A stretch of DNA of 6,923 nt from Chloroflexota bacterium (GCA_026705105.1 JAPPBK010000282.1:1-6923); one strand, 5' to 3'; shown: positions 1-6,918, counted from the stretch's first letter. The notes: generated by a model from the sequence alone, not told the origin. A program made the numbers and translations.

Positions 1-3000
1 GCCGGGTGCGTGCAGGCCGGTGTCGTGGACGGCGCAGATGCGCAACTCCACGGTGACGTTCGCGTCGGTTCGGTCGGTCTAAACACTCAGCAGTTGCTGC
101 GAGAAGCGGGGCTGGAGATCGAACTGGCGGTTCCCGAACTGGGCCGCTGGCAAGGCTGGATCGCGGCCGATCGGCTTGGACAACTGCGCAGCGCGCCAGG
201 TGTGTTGACGGTCAGGACGCCGCGATACGCCAGGTTCGCCGCCGGCGCGGCGCTGTCCGAGGGGGACGAGGCGCTCAACGCCGCTGCTGCGAGGACGCGC
301 TTTGGCGTCGACGGTTCCGGCATTCGTATCGCGGTCATCTCCGACGGGATTCAGGGGTTGCAGGAGGCGCAGCAGATCGGCGAGGCGCCAAAGCTTGTCG
401 ATGCGAGAGGCTTCGGCGCGGGCAGACTGAAAGGCGGCGACGAAGGCACGGCGATGATCGAGATCATTCACGACCTCGCTCCCGGCGCGGCCATCTCCTT
501 CGCCGCCGTCGTGACCGACCTTGACCACATCGCCGCGGTCAATCACTTCGCACGGATCGTCGACATCATCGTTGACGACGTCGCCTACCCGTTGCCCGCC
601 GATCAACGCAGCGACGTCTCGCGCAACACGACTGCCGCGCTCGAACATCCGGACTGGCCGCTGCGCGCCTACGTCACATCGGCGGGCAACTGGGCCGAGT
701 CGCACTGGTCGGGAGACTGGCGGCCCGGCGTTGACGGACGGCAACTTGGACTGATGACGGCGGGCGCGACGCACCGATTCGGCGTCGATGACGATCAGGC
801 CGGCGAAGAGTCGCTGTCAGGCTCGGGCAACGGGTTCCATGTCGAGCGCGGGGATCGCATACTGCTTGTGCTCTTCTGGGACGATGCCTGGGGTCGATCG
901 ACGAATGACTACAACCTGTACTTGATGGCGGACGACGGCGAGGTGATCGCCTCCGGCGAGACGACGCAGGGCGTCGGTATCGACAATCACGAACCGCGTG
1001 AGTTCATCGAGCACGAGTATCAGGGCGATGACGCGACGATCTACGCCGTGATTCAGAATCCTCACGATGACGCTGCTCCGGTGACCTTCCAACTGTTCGT
1101 GTTCAACACCGAGGGGCAGAGACCCCGGTTCGCCCACCGCACGCCGGAGGGCAGCATGTTGGCGCAGTCCGATGCCGCAGGCGCGATCACGGTCGGCGCG
1201 GTCAATGTCGGCATGCAGACGGTCGCCGCCTACTCAAGCCGCGGACCCACGCTGAACGGGCTGCCGAAGCCGGACGTGGCCGCGGTCGACATGGTCACGG
1301 TGTCCGTCACGACGACGTTCGCGCCTCGCTTCCGGGGCTCGTCTGCCGCTGCGCCGCATGTCGCGGCGGTCGCGGCGCTGCTGTTGGAAGCGCAGCCCGC
1401 ACTGCTCGCGGCCGACGGCGGCAACCCGAATCTGGAGCGACGCCTGATACGCGAACTGCTGACTGATACGGCCAGAGATCTGTCGCCGCGTGGTCGCGAT
1501 CGGGAGTCGGGCGCGGGGCTGGTCGACGCGGAAGCCGCCCTGGGCTCGGCGATCAACGGTGCAGCGGCAGTGACTTCTGCGTTGGACGATGGACCCGGCA
1601 CGCTGCGCCGCGCGCTGGCCTCGGGCGCCCGCTTGGTCTTCTTTGACGGCGGACGGGAAGATCGGACGATATCCCTGCGCTCACCGCTCCCGCCGGTCGC
1701 GCCGGGCACGATCATCGACGGCAGCGGCTGGACGCTCGACGCATCGGGCGTTGCAGTCGGGATCGAGCTCGGCGCGGACTGCGAGCTCTGGGGCCTGACG
1801 ATTCGCGGCGGCGCGGATTCAGGCGTGCGCGTGAACGGAGATCGGGTAGCGGTGCGGGAGACAGTTGTCGAACGCAGCCGTGTCGGAATCGCCGTACACG
1901 GAGTGGGGGCGACGATCACAGGCGTCGAAGTGCGCGGCAGCGAGTCCCACGGTGTGCAGATCGGCGAAGGCGGCTCGGCCGAGCTGTCGGGCAACACGAT
2001 CGAGTCGAACGCCGGAGCAGGCGTGTTCGTCGCCGCCGAGGCGCTGGGCGCTCTGATCGGCCCGCCGGGCGAGCCGCCCGCGGGCGCGCCGCGCTTCCAC
2101 GGCTGGCCGAAGATCGATCCGCTCAGTTCCGCCTGGGGCCAGCCGCGTTCAGGTGCGTCCCAGCAACTGACCGGCGTCGTGAGTCTCGACGGCCTGCCCG
2201 CTCCCGCCGGCACGCAGGTCGACATCTACCTCGATCGCCGTCTCGCCGCATCGCTGCCGCTCGACGACGAGTCTCGCTTCCAAGCAACGATCACCGGTCC
2301 GGGCACGGAGATTCGTTTCGCCGTCGCCGGTGTCCCACTGGCGGACCGAGTGCCACTCGCGTCCGGCGGCGAGCTGACGCTCAAACTGCGCGCGACAAGC
2401 CCGTCCGTGCGCGTGGGCATGGAACCGCCAACCGGCGTCAACCTGATCCAGGCCAACCAGACGGGCATCGTGATTGAAGAGTCCAGCGGGGAACTGTCCG
2501 GTCCGCGGTTCGTCTGGGGCAACGAGCTGCGCGGTCAACGGCTGGACATCTCATCGCCCTGGCCGGCGCCGACGATCGAGGACCTTGGCTGGAGCGCGGC
2601 CGGCATCAACGCCGCCGGAACCGCGACCGGGGCAGTCACGGCGCATCTGTACGCCGGGCCCGCGGCAGTCCGCCGCTTCGTCTCCGCGGTGCCGGTCGTG
2701 AACGGCTCGTTCCGCTTCACCGACATCGAGGTCGAGCCCTCGGCGACTCACTTCTCGGTCATCGGGCAACGTCCGGGCGAACGAACGACGGCGGAGAGCG
2801 ACGTGATTCGGGTCGCAGCGGCAGGCCGGATCGCCCGCGTCACGCCCGACTCGGGCTACCTGGATGGCGGCGAGACGGTAGAGATCTGCGGATCCGGCAT
2901 CGCCCTGGACTCGAGTGCGCCGCGCGTCTGGTTCGGCAACCGGCCCGCCAGGGTGCTCTTCTGGTCGCCTGACTGCATCAGCGTCTCCACTCCGCCGAGT

Positions 3001-3342
3001 GAGCGCGGTCCGGCAGACATCGCGCTGCATCGCGAGGGCGCGCGGGTGATTCTCGCCATCGACGCCTTCGAATACCGCAGCGAACGGGTCGTGCGGCTGC
3101 GCGGCGGCTGGAATCTGGTCACCTGGAGCGGGCCGAGCGACCGAGTCGGCAACGCGTTCGCCGCGCTCACCGATCGCGACTTCCGCGTCTATGCATGGGA
3201 CCAGGAGCGTCAACTCTGGAAGTTCTATTCACCTCTGCTGCCGACCAGCCTCAACTCGCTGCGCACGCTGAGCCATGATCAGCCGCTGATGATCTTCCTC
3301 GACGGCGCCGACATCGACTGGCCGCAGCCCGCTCGCGAATAG
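1..3342 (+). CDS. Subtilase-fold (S8/S53-like) secreted peptidase with beta-helix, Ig-like, IPT/TIG and C-terminal GWNLVTW-type module; 5' partial
   Basis: This is probably an extracellular or cell-surface serine peptidase. The frame is open to base 1 and the first residues already look like the end of an inhibitor-type prodomain, so the true start and signal peptide lie upstream; the GTG at 10 is only the first in-window start and is used for numbering (1110 residues). The catalytic domain spans about 100-513. It shows Asp112 (VISDG), Glu145 in GGDEGTAM where subtilisins have the catalytic His of HGT, a VDDVAYP motif at 188-194, the oxyanion-type Asn227 (SAGN), YSSRGP at 408-413, and Ser445 in GSSAAAPH. 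A beta-sandwich-like insertion (about 270-370) separates Asn227 from Ser445. Then come a DDGPGTLRRAL start and a right-handed beta-helix (about 520-675), Ig-like segments (about 718-795 and 856-935), an IPT/TIG domain (about 939-1023) with Cys960 and Cys989 as a possible disulfide, and a C-terminal GWNLVTW module (about 1026-1104). Domain edges are estimates. Substrate is unknown; peptidase activity is likely but not certain given the Glu for His. Confidence 0.9.
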   Translation, partial: AGCVQAGVVDGADAQLHGDVRVGSVGLNTQQLLREAGLEIELAVPELGRWQGWIAADRLGQLRSAPGVLTVRTPRYARFAAGAALSEGDEALNAAAARTRFGVDGSGIRIAVISDGIQGLQEAQQIGEAPKLVDARGFGAGRLKGGDEGTAMIEIIHDLAPGAAISFAAVVTDLDHIAAVNHFARIVDIIVDDVAYPLPADQRSDVSRNTTAALEHPDWPLRAYVTSAGNWAESHWSGDWRPGVDGRQLGLMTAGATHRFGVDDDQAGEESLSGSGNGFHVERGDRILLVLFWDDAWGRSTNDYNLYLMADDGEVIASGETTQGVGIDNHEPREFIEHEYQGDDATIYAVIQNPHDDAAPVTFQLFVFNTEGQRPRFAHRTPEGSMLAQSDAAGAITVGAVNVGMQTVAAYSSRGPTLNGLPKPDVAAVDMVTVSVTTTFAPRFRGSSAAAPHVAAVAALLLEAQPALLAADGGNPNLERRLIRELLTDTARDLSPRGRDRESGAGLVDAEAALGSAINGAAAVTSALDDGPGTLRRALASGARLVFFDGGREDRTISLRSPLPPVAPGTIIDGSGWTLDASGVAVGIELGADCELWGLTIRGGADSGVRVNGDRVAVRETVVERSRVGIAVHGVGATITGVEVRGSESHGVQIGEGGSAELSGNTIESNAGAGVFVAAEALGALIGPPGEPPAGAPRFHGWPKIDPLSSAWGQPRSGASQQLTGVVSLDGLPAPAGTQVDIYLDRRLAASLPLDDESRFQATITGPGTEIRFAVAGVPLADRVPLASGGELTLKLRATSPSVRVGMEPPTGVNLIQANQTGIVIEESSGELSGPRFVWGNELRGQRLDISSPWPAPTIEDLGWSAAGINAAGTATGAVTAHLYAGPAAVRRFVSAVPVVNGSFRFTDIEVEPSATHFSVIGQRPGERTTAESDVIRVAAAGRIARVTPDSGYLDGGETVEICGSGIALDSSAPRVWFGNRPARVLFWSPDCISVSTPPSERGPADIALHREGARVILAIDAFEYRSERVVRLRGGWNLVTWSGPSDRVGNAFAALTDRDFRVYAWDQERQLWKFYSPLLPTSLNSLRTLSHDQPLMIFLDGADIDWPQPARE

Positions 3343-3409
3343 GCAGGGGGAGCATCGCTATCATCGACGCAGGTTCCTCGACTATCCGACGAGCACAGAG
3401 GAGAAACGC
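3343..3409 (+). other. Intergenic spacer before the MaoC-like gene
   Basis: This 67-base gap is the longest non-coding stretch in the window. It separates a surface peptidase from a metabolic gene set, so a promoter for the downstream genes could sit here or in the end of the peptidase gene. I see a TATCAT hexamer at 3359-3364, one base from the -10 consensus, but no good -35 element 16-18 bases before it. A 4-base inverted pair (CTCG/CGAG) around 3378-3394 is too weak for a terminator and has no T-run after it. No promoter or terminator is called. Confidence 0.4.
3399..3403 (+). promoter_or_regulatory. Ribosome binding site of the MaoC-like gene
   Basis: AGGAG lies six bases before the ATG at 3410, inside a longer purine run (3397-3406). 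Its strength and spacing support this ATG as the start, and it is the best Shine-Dalgarno-type site in the window. Confidence 0.8.
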
Positions 3410-4246
3410 ATGGCAATCGCCAAGTTTGCAGAGCCGAAACCGGGCGTGGATCTGGGAACGGCGCAGGTCGCGATCGACGAGCGGGCGCTCAACGACTACT
3501 ACCAAGGACTCGAGCTAGACCGTCCGATGGATGCGCAGAGTGCGCCGTCGATGGTCGCCGCCAACGTCGATATGGCGACGCGGATGTACTTCGAGAACGA
3601 CTTCGGCAATCTCTGGCTGCGCCAGGAGTGGGACTTTCGCAAGCCGCTCGCCGCAGGAGCCACGTACGAAGCATCGGGCCGCTCCATTGATGTCTATCAA
3701 CGCCGCGACCGCAGCGTGATCCTGACCGAGACCGTGCTCAAAGACGAGGCGGGTGACGTGGCGGTCGTGCAGCGGCATCACCAGTCGTTCGTGCTCGACC
3801 AGAACGAAGGCAAGGTGACGCTGCGAGATCCGTCGAAGAAGGAGGGCGCGCGGAGCTACTCACTGCCTGAGGGGGACCCGTTTGGGCCTATCGTGCGGAC
3901 AATCAGCCTGGAAATGTGCGGTTCGTTTTTCCATGGCGATCGGAACTACCACACGGACAAGCAGGCGTCTGAAGAACTCGGTTTCACCGATGTGGTGGTG
4001 GGCGGCAAGATGACGATGTCGCTGGTAGGCGAGTTGCTCGATCAACGCTTCGGCGACGCCTGGAAGTCCTCGGGCAAGCTGCTGGTCAAGTTCACGAACA
4101 TCGTCTGGCCCAACGAGACCGTCACCGTCAAGGGGGTGTTGCAGGGCTCGAACGAGGACGACCCGGAGCGGCGCAATGTCGCTTGCTGGGTGGAGAAGGA
4201 GAACGGCGTGATCGTCGTCGTCGCCGAGGGCAGCCTCAGGCTCTGA
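3410..4246 (+). CDS. MaoC-like double-hotdog hydratase/dehydratase (FAS1-like dehydratase type)
   Basis: This is a 278-residue cytoplasmic protein that probably hydrates or dehydrates an acyl-CoA or related thioester. Two hotdog units can be read. The N-terminal one (about 1-135) has the pattern of a non-catalytic hotdog half, with WDFRKPLAAGATYEASG at 74-90. The C-terminal one (about 150-278) carries the hydratase-like motif: Gly176, Asp177, Asn179, His181, then TDKQASEELGF and a glycine-rich VVVGGKM stretch (196-201). In the classic (R)-hydratase motif, GDxNP(L/I/V)H, His is five residues after Asp. Here it is four, so one residue is missing. The length fits two-hotdog members of the MaoC/FAS1-like dehydratase group. 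There is no signal peptide or membrane segment. It is the first gene of a run with a MoaD-like protein and a Mo hydroxylase large subunit, which suggests catabolism of an organic acid or its CoA ester. The exact substrate is unknown, and a thioesterase-like or inactive role is possible. Confidence 0.82.
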   Translation: MAIAKFAEPKPGVDLGTAQVAIDERALNDYYQGLELDRPMDAQSAPSMVAANVDMATRMYFENDFGNLWLRQEWDFRKPLAAGATYEASGRSIDVYQRRDRSVILTETVLKDEAGDVAVVQRHHQSFVLDQNEGKVTLRDPSKKEGARSYSLPEGDPFGPIVRTISLEMCGSFFHGDRNYHTDKQASEELGFTDVVVGGKMTMSLVGELLDQRFGDAWKSSGKLLVKFTNIVWPNETVTVKGVLQGSNEDDPERRNVACWVEKENGVIVVVAEGSLRL

Positions 4247-4271
4247 CGCCCGAGGGCGGGAAGCCGACGGC

Positions 4272-4275
4272 GAGG
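4272..4275 (+). promoter_or_regulatory. Probable weak ribosome binding site of the MoaD-like gene
   Basis: GAGG is four bases before the ATG at 4280, slightly too close for an ideal site. A second purine-rich stretch (GAGGG, 4252-4256) lies further up. The 33-base gap from the MaoC-like stop codon suggests translation in one transcript with that gene. Confidence 0.45.
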
Positions 4276-4279
4276 TCCG

Positions 4280-4612
4280 ATGTCCGGCGATCTGACCGTT
4301 TTCGTCCCGATCGGCATGCGGCCGCTGACCGGAGGCTTGCGCACGGTCTCAGCCAGCGGCGCCACAATCTCACAGGTGATCGACGACCTGGAGTCGCGCT
4401 ATCCCGGCTTCCACATGTCGCTGATCGAGGAGGGGCAGCTCAAGCCGAGCCTGACGATCGCCGTGAACAGCGTCGAGCAGCCGCTGGGCCTCTTGGCCCG
4501 GGTACCTGAAGGCGCGGAGATTCACATCATCCAGGCGCTGGCGGGTGGCAAGTGCTACAGGGCGACGATCAGAATCGCGATAGCGAATATCCTGTTTGCG
4601 ACGGGGAACTGA
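4280..4612 (+). CDS. MoaD/ThiS-family ubiquitin-fold sulfur-carrier-like protein with a C-terminal extension beyond Gly-Gly
   Basis: This 110-residue protein reads as a beta-grasp (ubiquitin-fold) protein of the MoaD/ThiS group. It begins with a beta strand (LTVFVPIGMRPLTGG), followed by the helix typical of the family (ISQVIDDLESRYPGF, 30-44), an IAVNSVEQPLG segment (60-70), and the late VPEGAEIHIIQALAGG segment (75-90). Family members normally end at this Gly-Gly, whose terminal carboxylate is activated and thiocarboxylated to carry sulfur for molybdopterin, thiamin, cysteine or other products. Here Gly89-Gly90 is followed by 20 more residues (91-110), coded by 4550-4609. That stretch is less GC-rich than its surroundings (32 of 60 bases) and uses AGG, AGA and ATA, so it looks more like spacer than conserved protein. 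Either the tail is removed, or the original stop was lost, or this protein does not work as a classic carrier. It ends 17 bases before the Mo hydroxylase subunit, which fits a role in molybdenum cofactor or sulfur supply. Confidence 0.8.
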   Translation: MSGDLTVFVPIGMRPLTGGLRTVSASGATISQVIDDLESRYPGFHMSLIEEGQLKPSLTIAVNSVEQPLGLLARVPEGAEIHIIQALAGGKCYRATIRIAIANILFATGN

Positions 4613-4617
4613 ATGAC

Positions 4618-4623
4618 GAGGAG
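4618..4623 (+). promoter_or_regulatory. Ribosome binding site that fixes the Mo hydroxylase start at 4630
   Basis: GAGGAG lies six bases before the ATG at 4630. The same frame is open further upstream, with a GTG at 4552, but that start has no such site and would overlap the MoaD-like gene by 61 bases. The family's conserved N-terminus begins right after the ATG at 4630, so this site decides the start. Confidence 0.75.
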
Positions 4624-4629
4624 CCGCCG

Positions 4630-6918
4630 ATGACCATCGAAACCAAGACCGCGTTCAATGTCGTTGGGACCCGGCCGATTCGGCCCGACGGTGTCGACAA
4701 GGTGACGGGACGGGCCAACTACGGCGCCGACATCTCGTTGCCGGGGATGCTCTACGGACGCATCCTGCGCTCGCCGCACGCGCACGCGCGGATCCTCAGT
4801 ATTGACACCTCGAAGGCGGAAGCGCTGGACGGCGTGCGCTGCGTGATCACGCACGAGGACCTGCCCGGCGCGTCGGACGCGATCCTCGACTTCGGCGAGA
4901 GTGTGTCGCCATACAAGTGGGTGCTGGAACAGACCTTCGCATCGGAAAAGGTGCTGTTTCAGGGGCACCCCGTGGCCGGCATCTGCGCAACCGACCCGCA
5001 CATCGCCGAGGACGCGCTGTCGTTGATCGAGGTGGAGTACGAGGTGCTGCCGCCGGTGCTGACGGTGCACGACGCAATGGCGGACGGTGCGCCGATCCTG
5101 CATGAGGGGATGAAGACGGTCGAGATGGTCGCGCGGTTCGTGCCCGGCGACGGACGGGGTGAGCGCGACTCCAACATCGCATCGCAGCTTGAGCTCGAAC
5201 ACGGTGACCCGGCGGCCGGCTTCGAGGAAGCGGACATCATCCTCGAGGGCGAGTACGAAACGGCGGCGGCGCACCAGGGTTACATCGAACCGCAGACCGG
5301 CACCGCCTACTGGAATCCCGACGGCACGCTGACGATCTGGACATCGTCGCAGGGGCCGTTCGCGATCCGCGACACGGTCGCGCACATGCTGGGCATTCCC
5401 ATGGCCGACGTGAAGGTGGTGCCGATGGAGATCGGCGGCGGGTTCGGCGGCAAGACGAAACCGTACATGGAGCCGGCGGCGGCGATCATGTCGAAGAAGA
5501 CCGGCCGCCCGGTGAAGATGTACATGAACCGCGAAGAAGTGTTGATCGGCACCGGCCCGACCTCGGCGACCTACGTGCGCTGCAAGATCGGGGCCAAGAA
5601 CGACGGCACCCTGGTCGCCGCCGAGGCGACGCTGGCCTACGAGGCCGGGGCGTTCCCGGGCTCGCCCGTAGGAGCGGGCGCGTCCTGCATGTTCTCGTCG
5701 TACGACGTCCCCAACCTCTACGTCAACGCGCTCGATGTGCTGACGAACAAACCGAAGGCGCACGCCTACCGGGCGCCGGGATCGCCGCAGGCGACCTACG
5801 CGGTCGAGTCGCTGCTCGACCAGCTCGCCGAGCGGCTGGAGCGCGATCCGATGGAGCTGCGCGCGCAGAACACGGCTCGCGAGGGCACGCGCCGCGCGGA
5901 CGGGACGCGAATGCCGCCGATCGGGGCTGAGGAGACGATGCAGGCGGCGATGGACTCGGCCCACTACCGCTCCGAGATTGGTATTGACGAGGACGGGCGA
6001 CTGCTCGGCCGCGGCGTTTCGATGGGCTTCTGGCACAACGCCGGCGGCGAGTCCTCCGCCTACGCCATGACCAACGCCGACGGGACGGTCAACCTGTCGC
6101 TCGGCTCGGTCGACATCGGCGGACAGCGGGCTGGGTTGGCCATGCAGTTTGCGGAGTCGATGGGAATCGGCTACGAGCAGGTGCGGCCGCAGGTCGTAGA
6201 CACCGATCAGATCGGCTTCACCAACGTCACCGGCGGTTCGCGCGTGTCCTACGCCAGCGGCCTTGCGGTGCACGAGGCGGCGCTGGACATGCAGCAGCAG
6301 CTTGCGGCGCGCGCGGCGCGGATCTGGGAGTGCGACGAAGAGGCGGTGTCCTACGCGGACGGCGTCCTGCACGGCCCGGACGGTCAGTCGATGCCGTTCG
6401 CGCAACTCTGCGGGCAGCTACAGCGGACGGGCGGCCAGATTCAGGGCGCGGCCGACGTGTCGCCGAATCGGCCCGGTCCGGCCTTCGCCTGCCACATCGT
6501 CGACGTGGCCGTCGACCAGGACACTGGCAAGGTGGACGTGCTGCGCTACTCGGCGGTCCAGGACGTGGGCACAGCAGTGCACCCGTCCTACGTCGAGGGC
6601 CAGGTGCAGGGCGGTGTCGCGCAGGGCGCCGGCATGGCGCTGACCGAGGAGTACGTCTACTCGGCCGAGGGTCGGATGACCAACGCCAGCCTGCTCGACT
6701 ACCGCATGCCGACTTCGCTCGACCTGCCGGAGATCGAGACGATCCTGGTCGAGGTGCCCAACCCCAGCCATCCGTACGGAGTGCGTGGCGTCGGCGAGGT
6801 GCCGATTGTGCCTCCGCTGGCCGCGATCGCCAACGCCATCTACGACGCCACCGGCATCCGTATGAACTCCCTCCCCGCCAGCCCGACCAAGCTGCTGAAT
6901 CGGCTGTTGGAGGAGTAG
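4630..6918 (+). CDS. Xanthine dehydrogenase/CO dehydrogenase-family molybdopterin-binding large subunit
   Basis: This complete 762-residue protein is the Mo-cofactor subunit of a molybdenum hydroxylase, which inserts a water-derived oxygen into a C-H bond of an aldehyde or N-heterocycle. Electrons normally leave through a [2Fe-2S] subunit and an FAD subunit, neither of which is in the window. The N-terminal a/b hammerhead domain (about 9-145) has RPDGVDKVTGRANYGADI and LPGMLYGRILRSPHAHARI. Mo-cofactor binding regions follow: Gln241 in SSQGPF, GGGFGGK at 269-275, AYRAPGSPQ at 379-387, GSVDIGGQRAG at 492-502, and GGSRVSYASG at 535-544. Near the C-terminus, GVRGVGE ends in Glu723, the expected catalytic base. 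The active-site loop lacks the Cys of form I CO dehydrogenase (AYRCSFR) and is not the form II AYRGAGR, so it is unlikely to oxidise CO. There is no twin-arginine signal, so it is probably cytoplasmic. The start is set by a GAGGAG site and the family's N-terminus. The substrate is unknown. Confidence 0.95.
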   Translation: MTIETKTAFNVVGTRPIRPDGVDKVTGRANYGADISLPGMLYGRILRSPHAHARILSIDTSKAEALDGVRCVITHEDLPGASDAILDFGESVSPYKWVLEQTFASEKVLFQGHPVAGICATDPHIAEDALSLIEVEYEVLPPVLTVHDAMADGAPILHEGMKTVEMVARFVPGDGRGERDSNIASQLELEHGDPAAGFEEADIILEGEYETAAAHQGYIEPQTGTAYWNPDGTLTIWTSSQGPFAIRDTVAHMLGIPMADVKVVPMEIGGGFGGKTKPYMEPAAAIMSKKTGRPVKMYMNREEVLIGTGPTSATYVRCKIGAKNDGTLVAAEATLAYEAGAFPGSPVGAGASCMFSSYDVPNLYVNALDVLTNKPKAHAYRAPGSPQATYAVESLLDQLAERLERDPMELRAQNTAREGTRRADGTRMPPIGAEETMQAAMDSAHYRSEIGIDEDGRLLGRGVSMGFWHNAGGESSAYAMTNADGTVNLSLGSVDIGGQRAGLAMQFAESMGIGYEQVRPQVVDTDQIGFTNVTGGSRVSYASGLAVHEAALDMQQQLAARAARIWECDEEAVSYADGVLHGPDGQSMPFAQLCGQLQRTGGQIQGAADVSPNRPGPAFACHIVDVAVDQDTGKVDVLRYSAVQDVGTAVHPSYVEGQVQGGVAQGAGMALTEEYVYSAEGRMTNASLLDYRMPTSLDLPEIETILVEVPNPSHPYGVRGVGEVPIVPPLAAIANAIYDATGIRMNSLPASPTKLLNRLLEE

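Noticed and set aside
1230..2225. A 331-codon minus-strand open frame inside the peptidase gene
   Set aside because: Its Ser/Pro/Ala/Arg-rich text is typical of a shadow frame, and the plus-strand gene here has clear subtilase and beta-helix motifs.
3358..3391. Imperfect direct repeat (CTATCATCGACG and CTATCCGACG) upstream of the MaoC-like gene as an operator
   Set aside because: Only two short copies that differ by a 2-base gap; chance similarity cannot be excluded and no regulator gene is nearby.
4247..4258. Small hairpin after the MaoC-like stop codon as a terminator
   Set aside because: The palindrome CGCCCGAGGGCG forms only a 4-5 base stem with a tiny loop and has no T-run. The next gene starts 22 bases later on the same strand.
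4552..4629. GTG at 4552 as start of the Mo subunit, adding 26 residues
   Set aside because: There is no ribosome binding site before it, the added residues do not look like the family's N-terminus, and the ATG at 4630 has a GAGGAG at good spacing.
4555..6405. A 616-codon open frame on the minus strand across the Mo hydroxylase gene
   Set aside because: It is antisense to a clear, full-length conserved gene, is very rich in Arg, Val and His, and has no recognisable motif. Long antisense frames are expected in GC-rich genes with strong third-position GC.
4630..6918. Carbon monoxide dehydrogenase large subunit (CoxL)
   Set aside because: The form I AYRCSFR loop with its catalytic Cys is absent; the loop reads AYRAPGSPQ.
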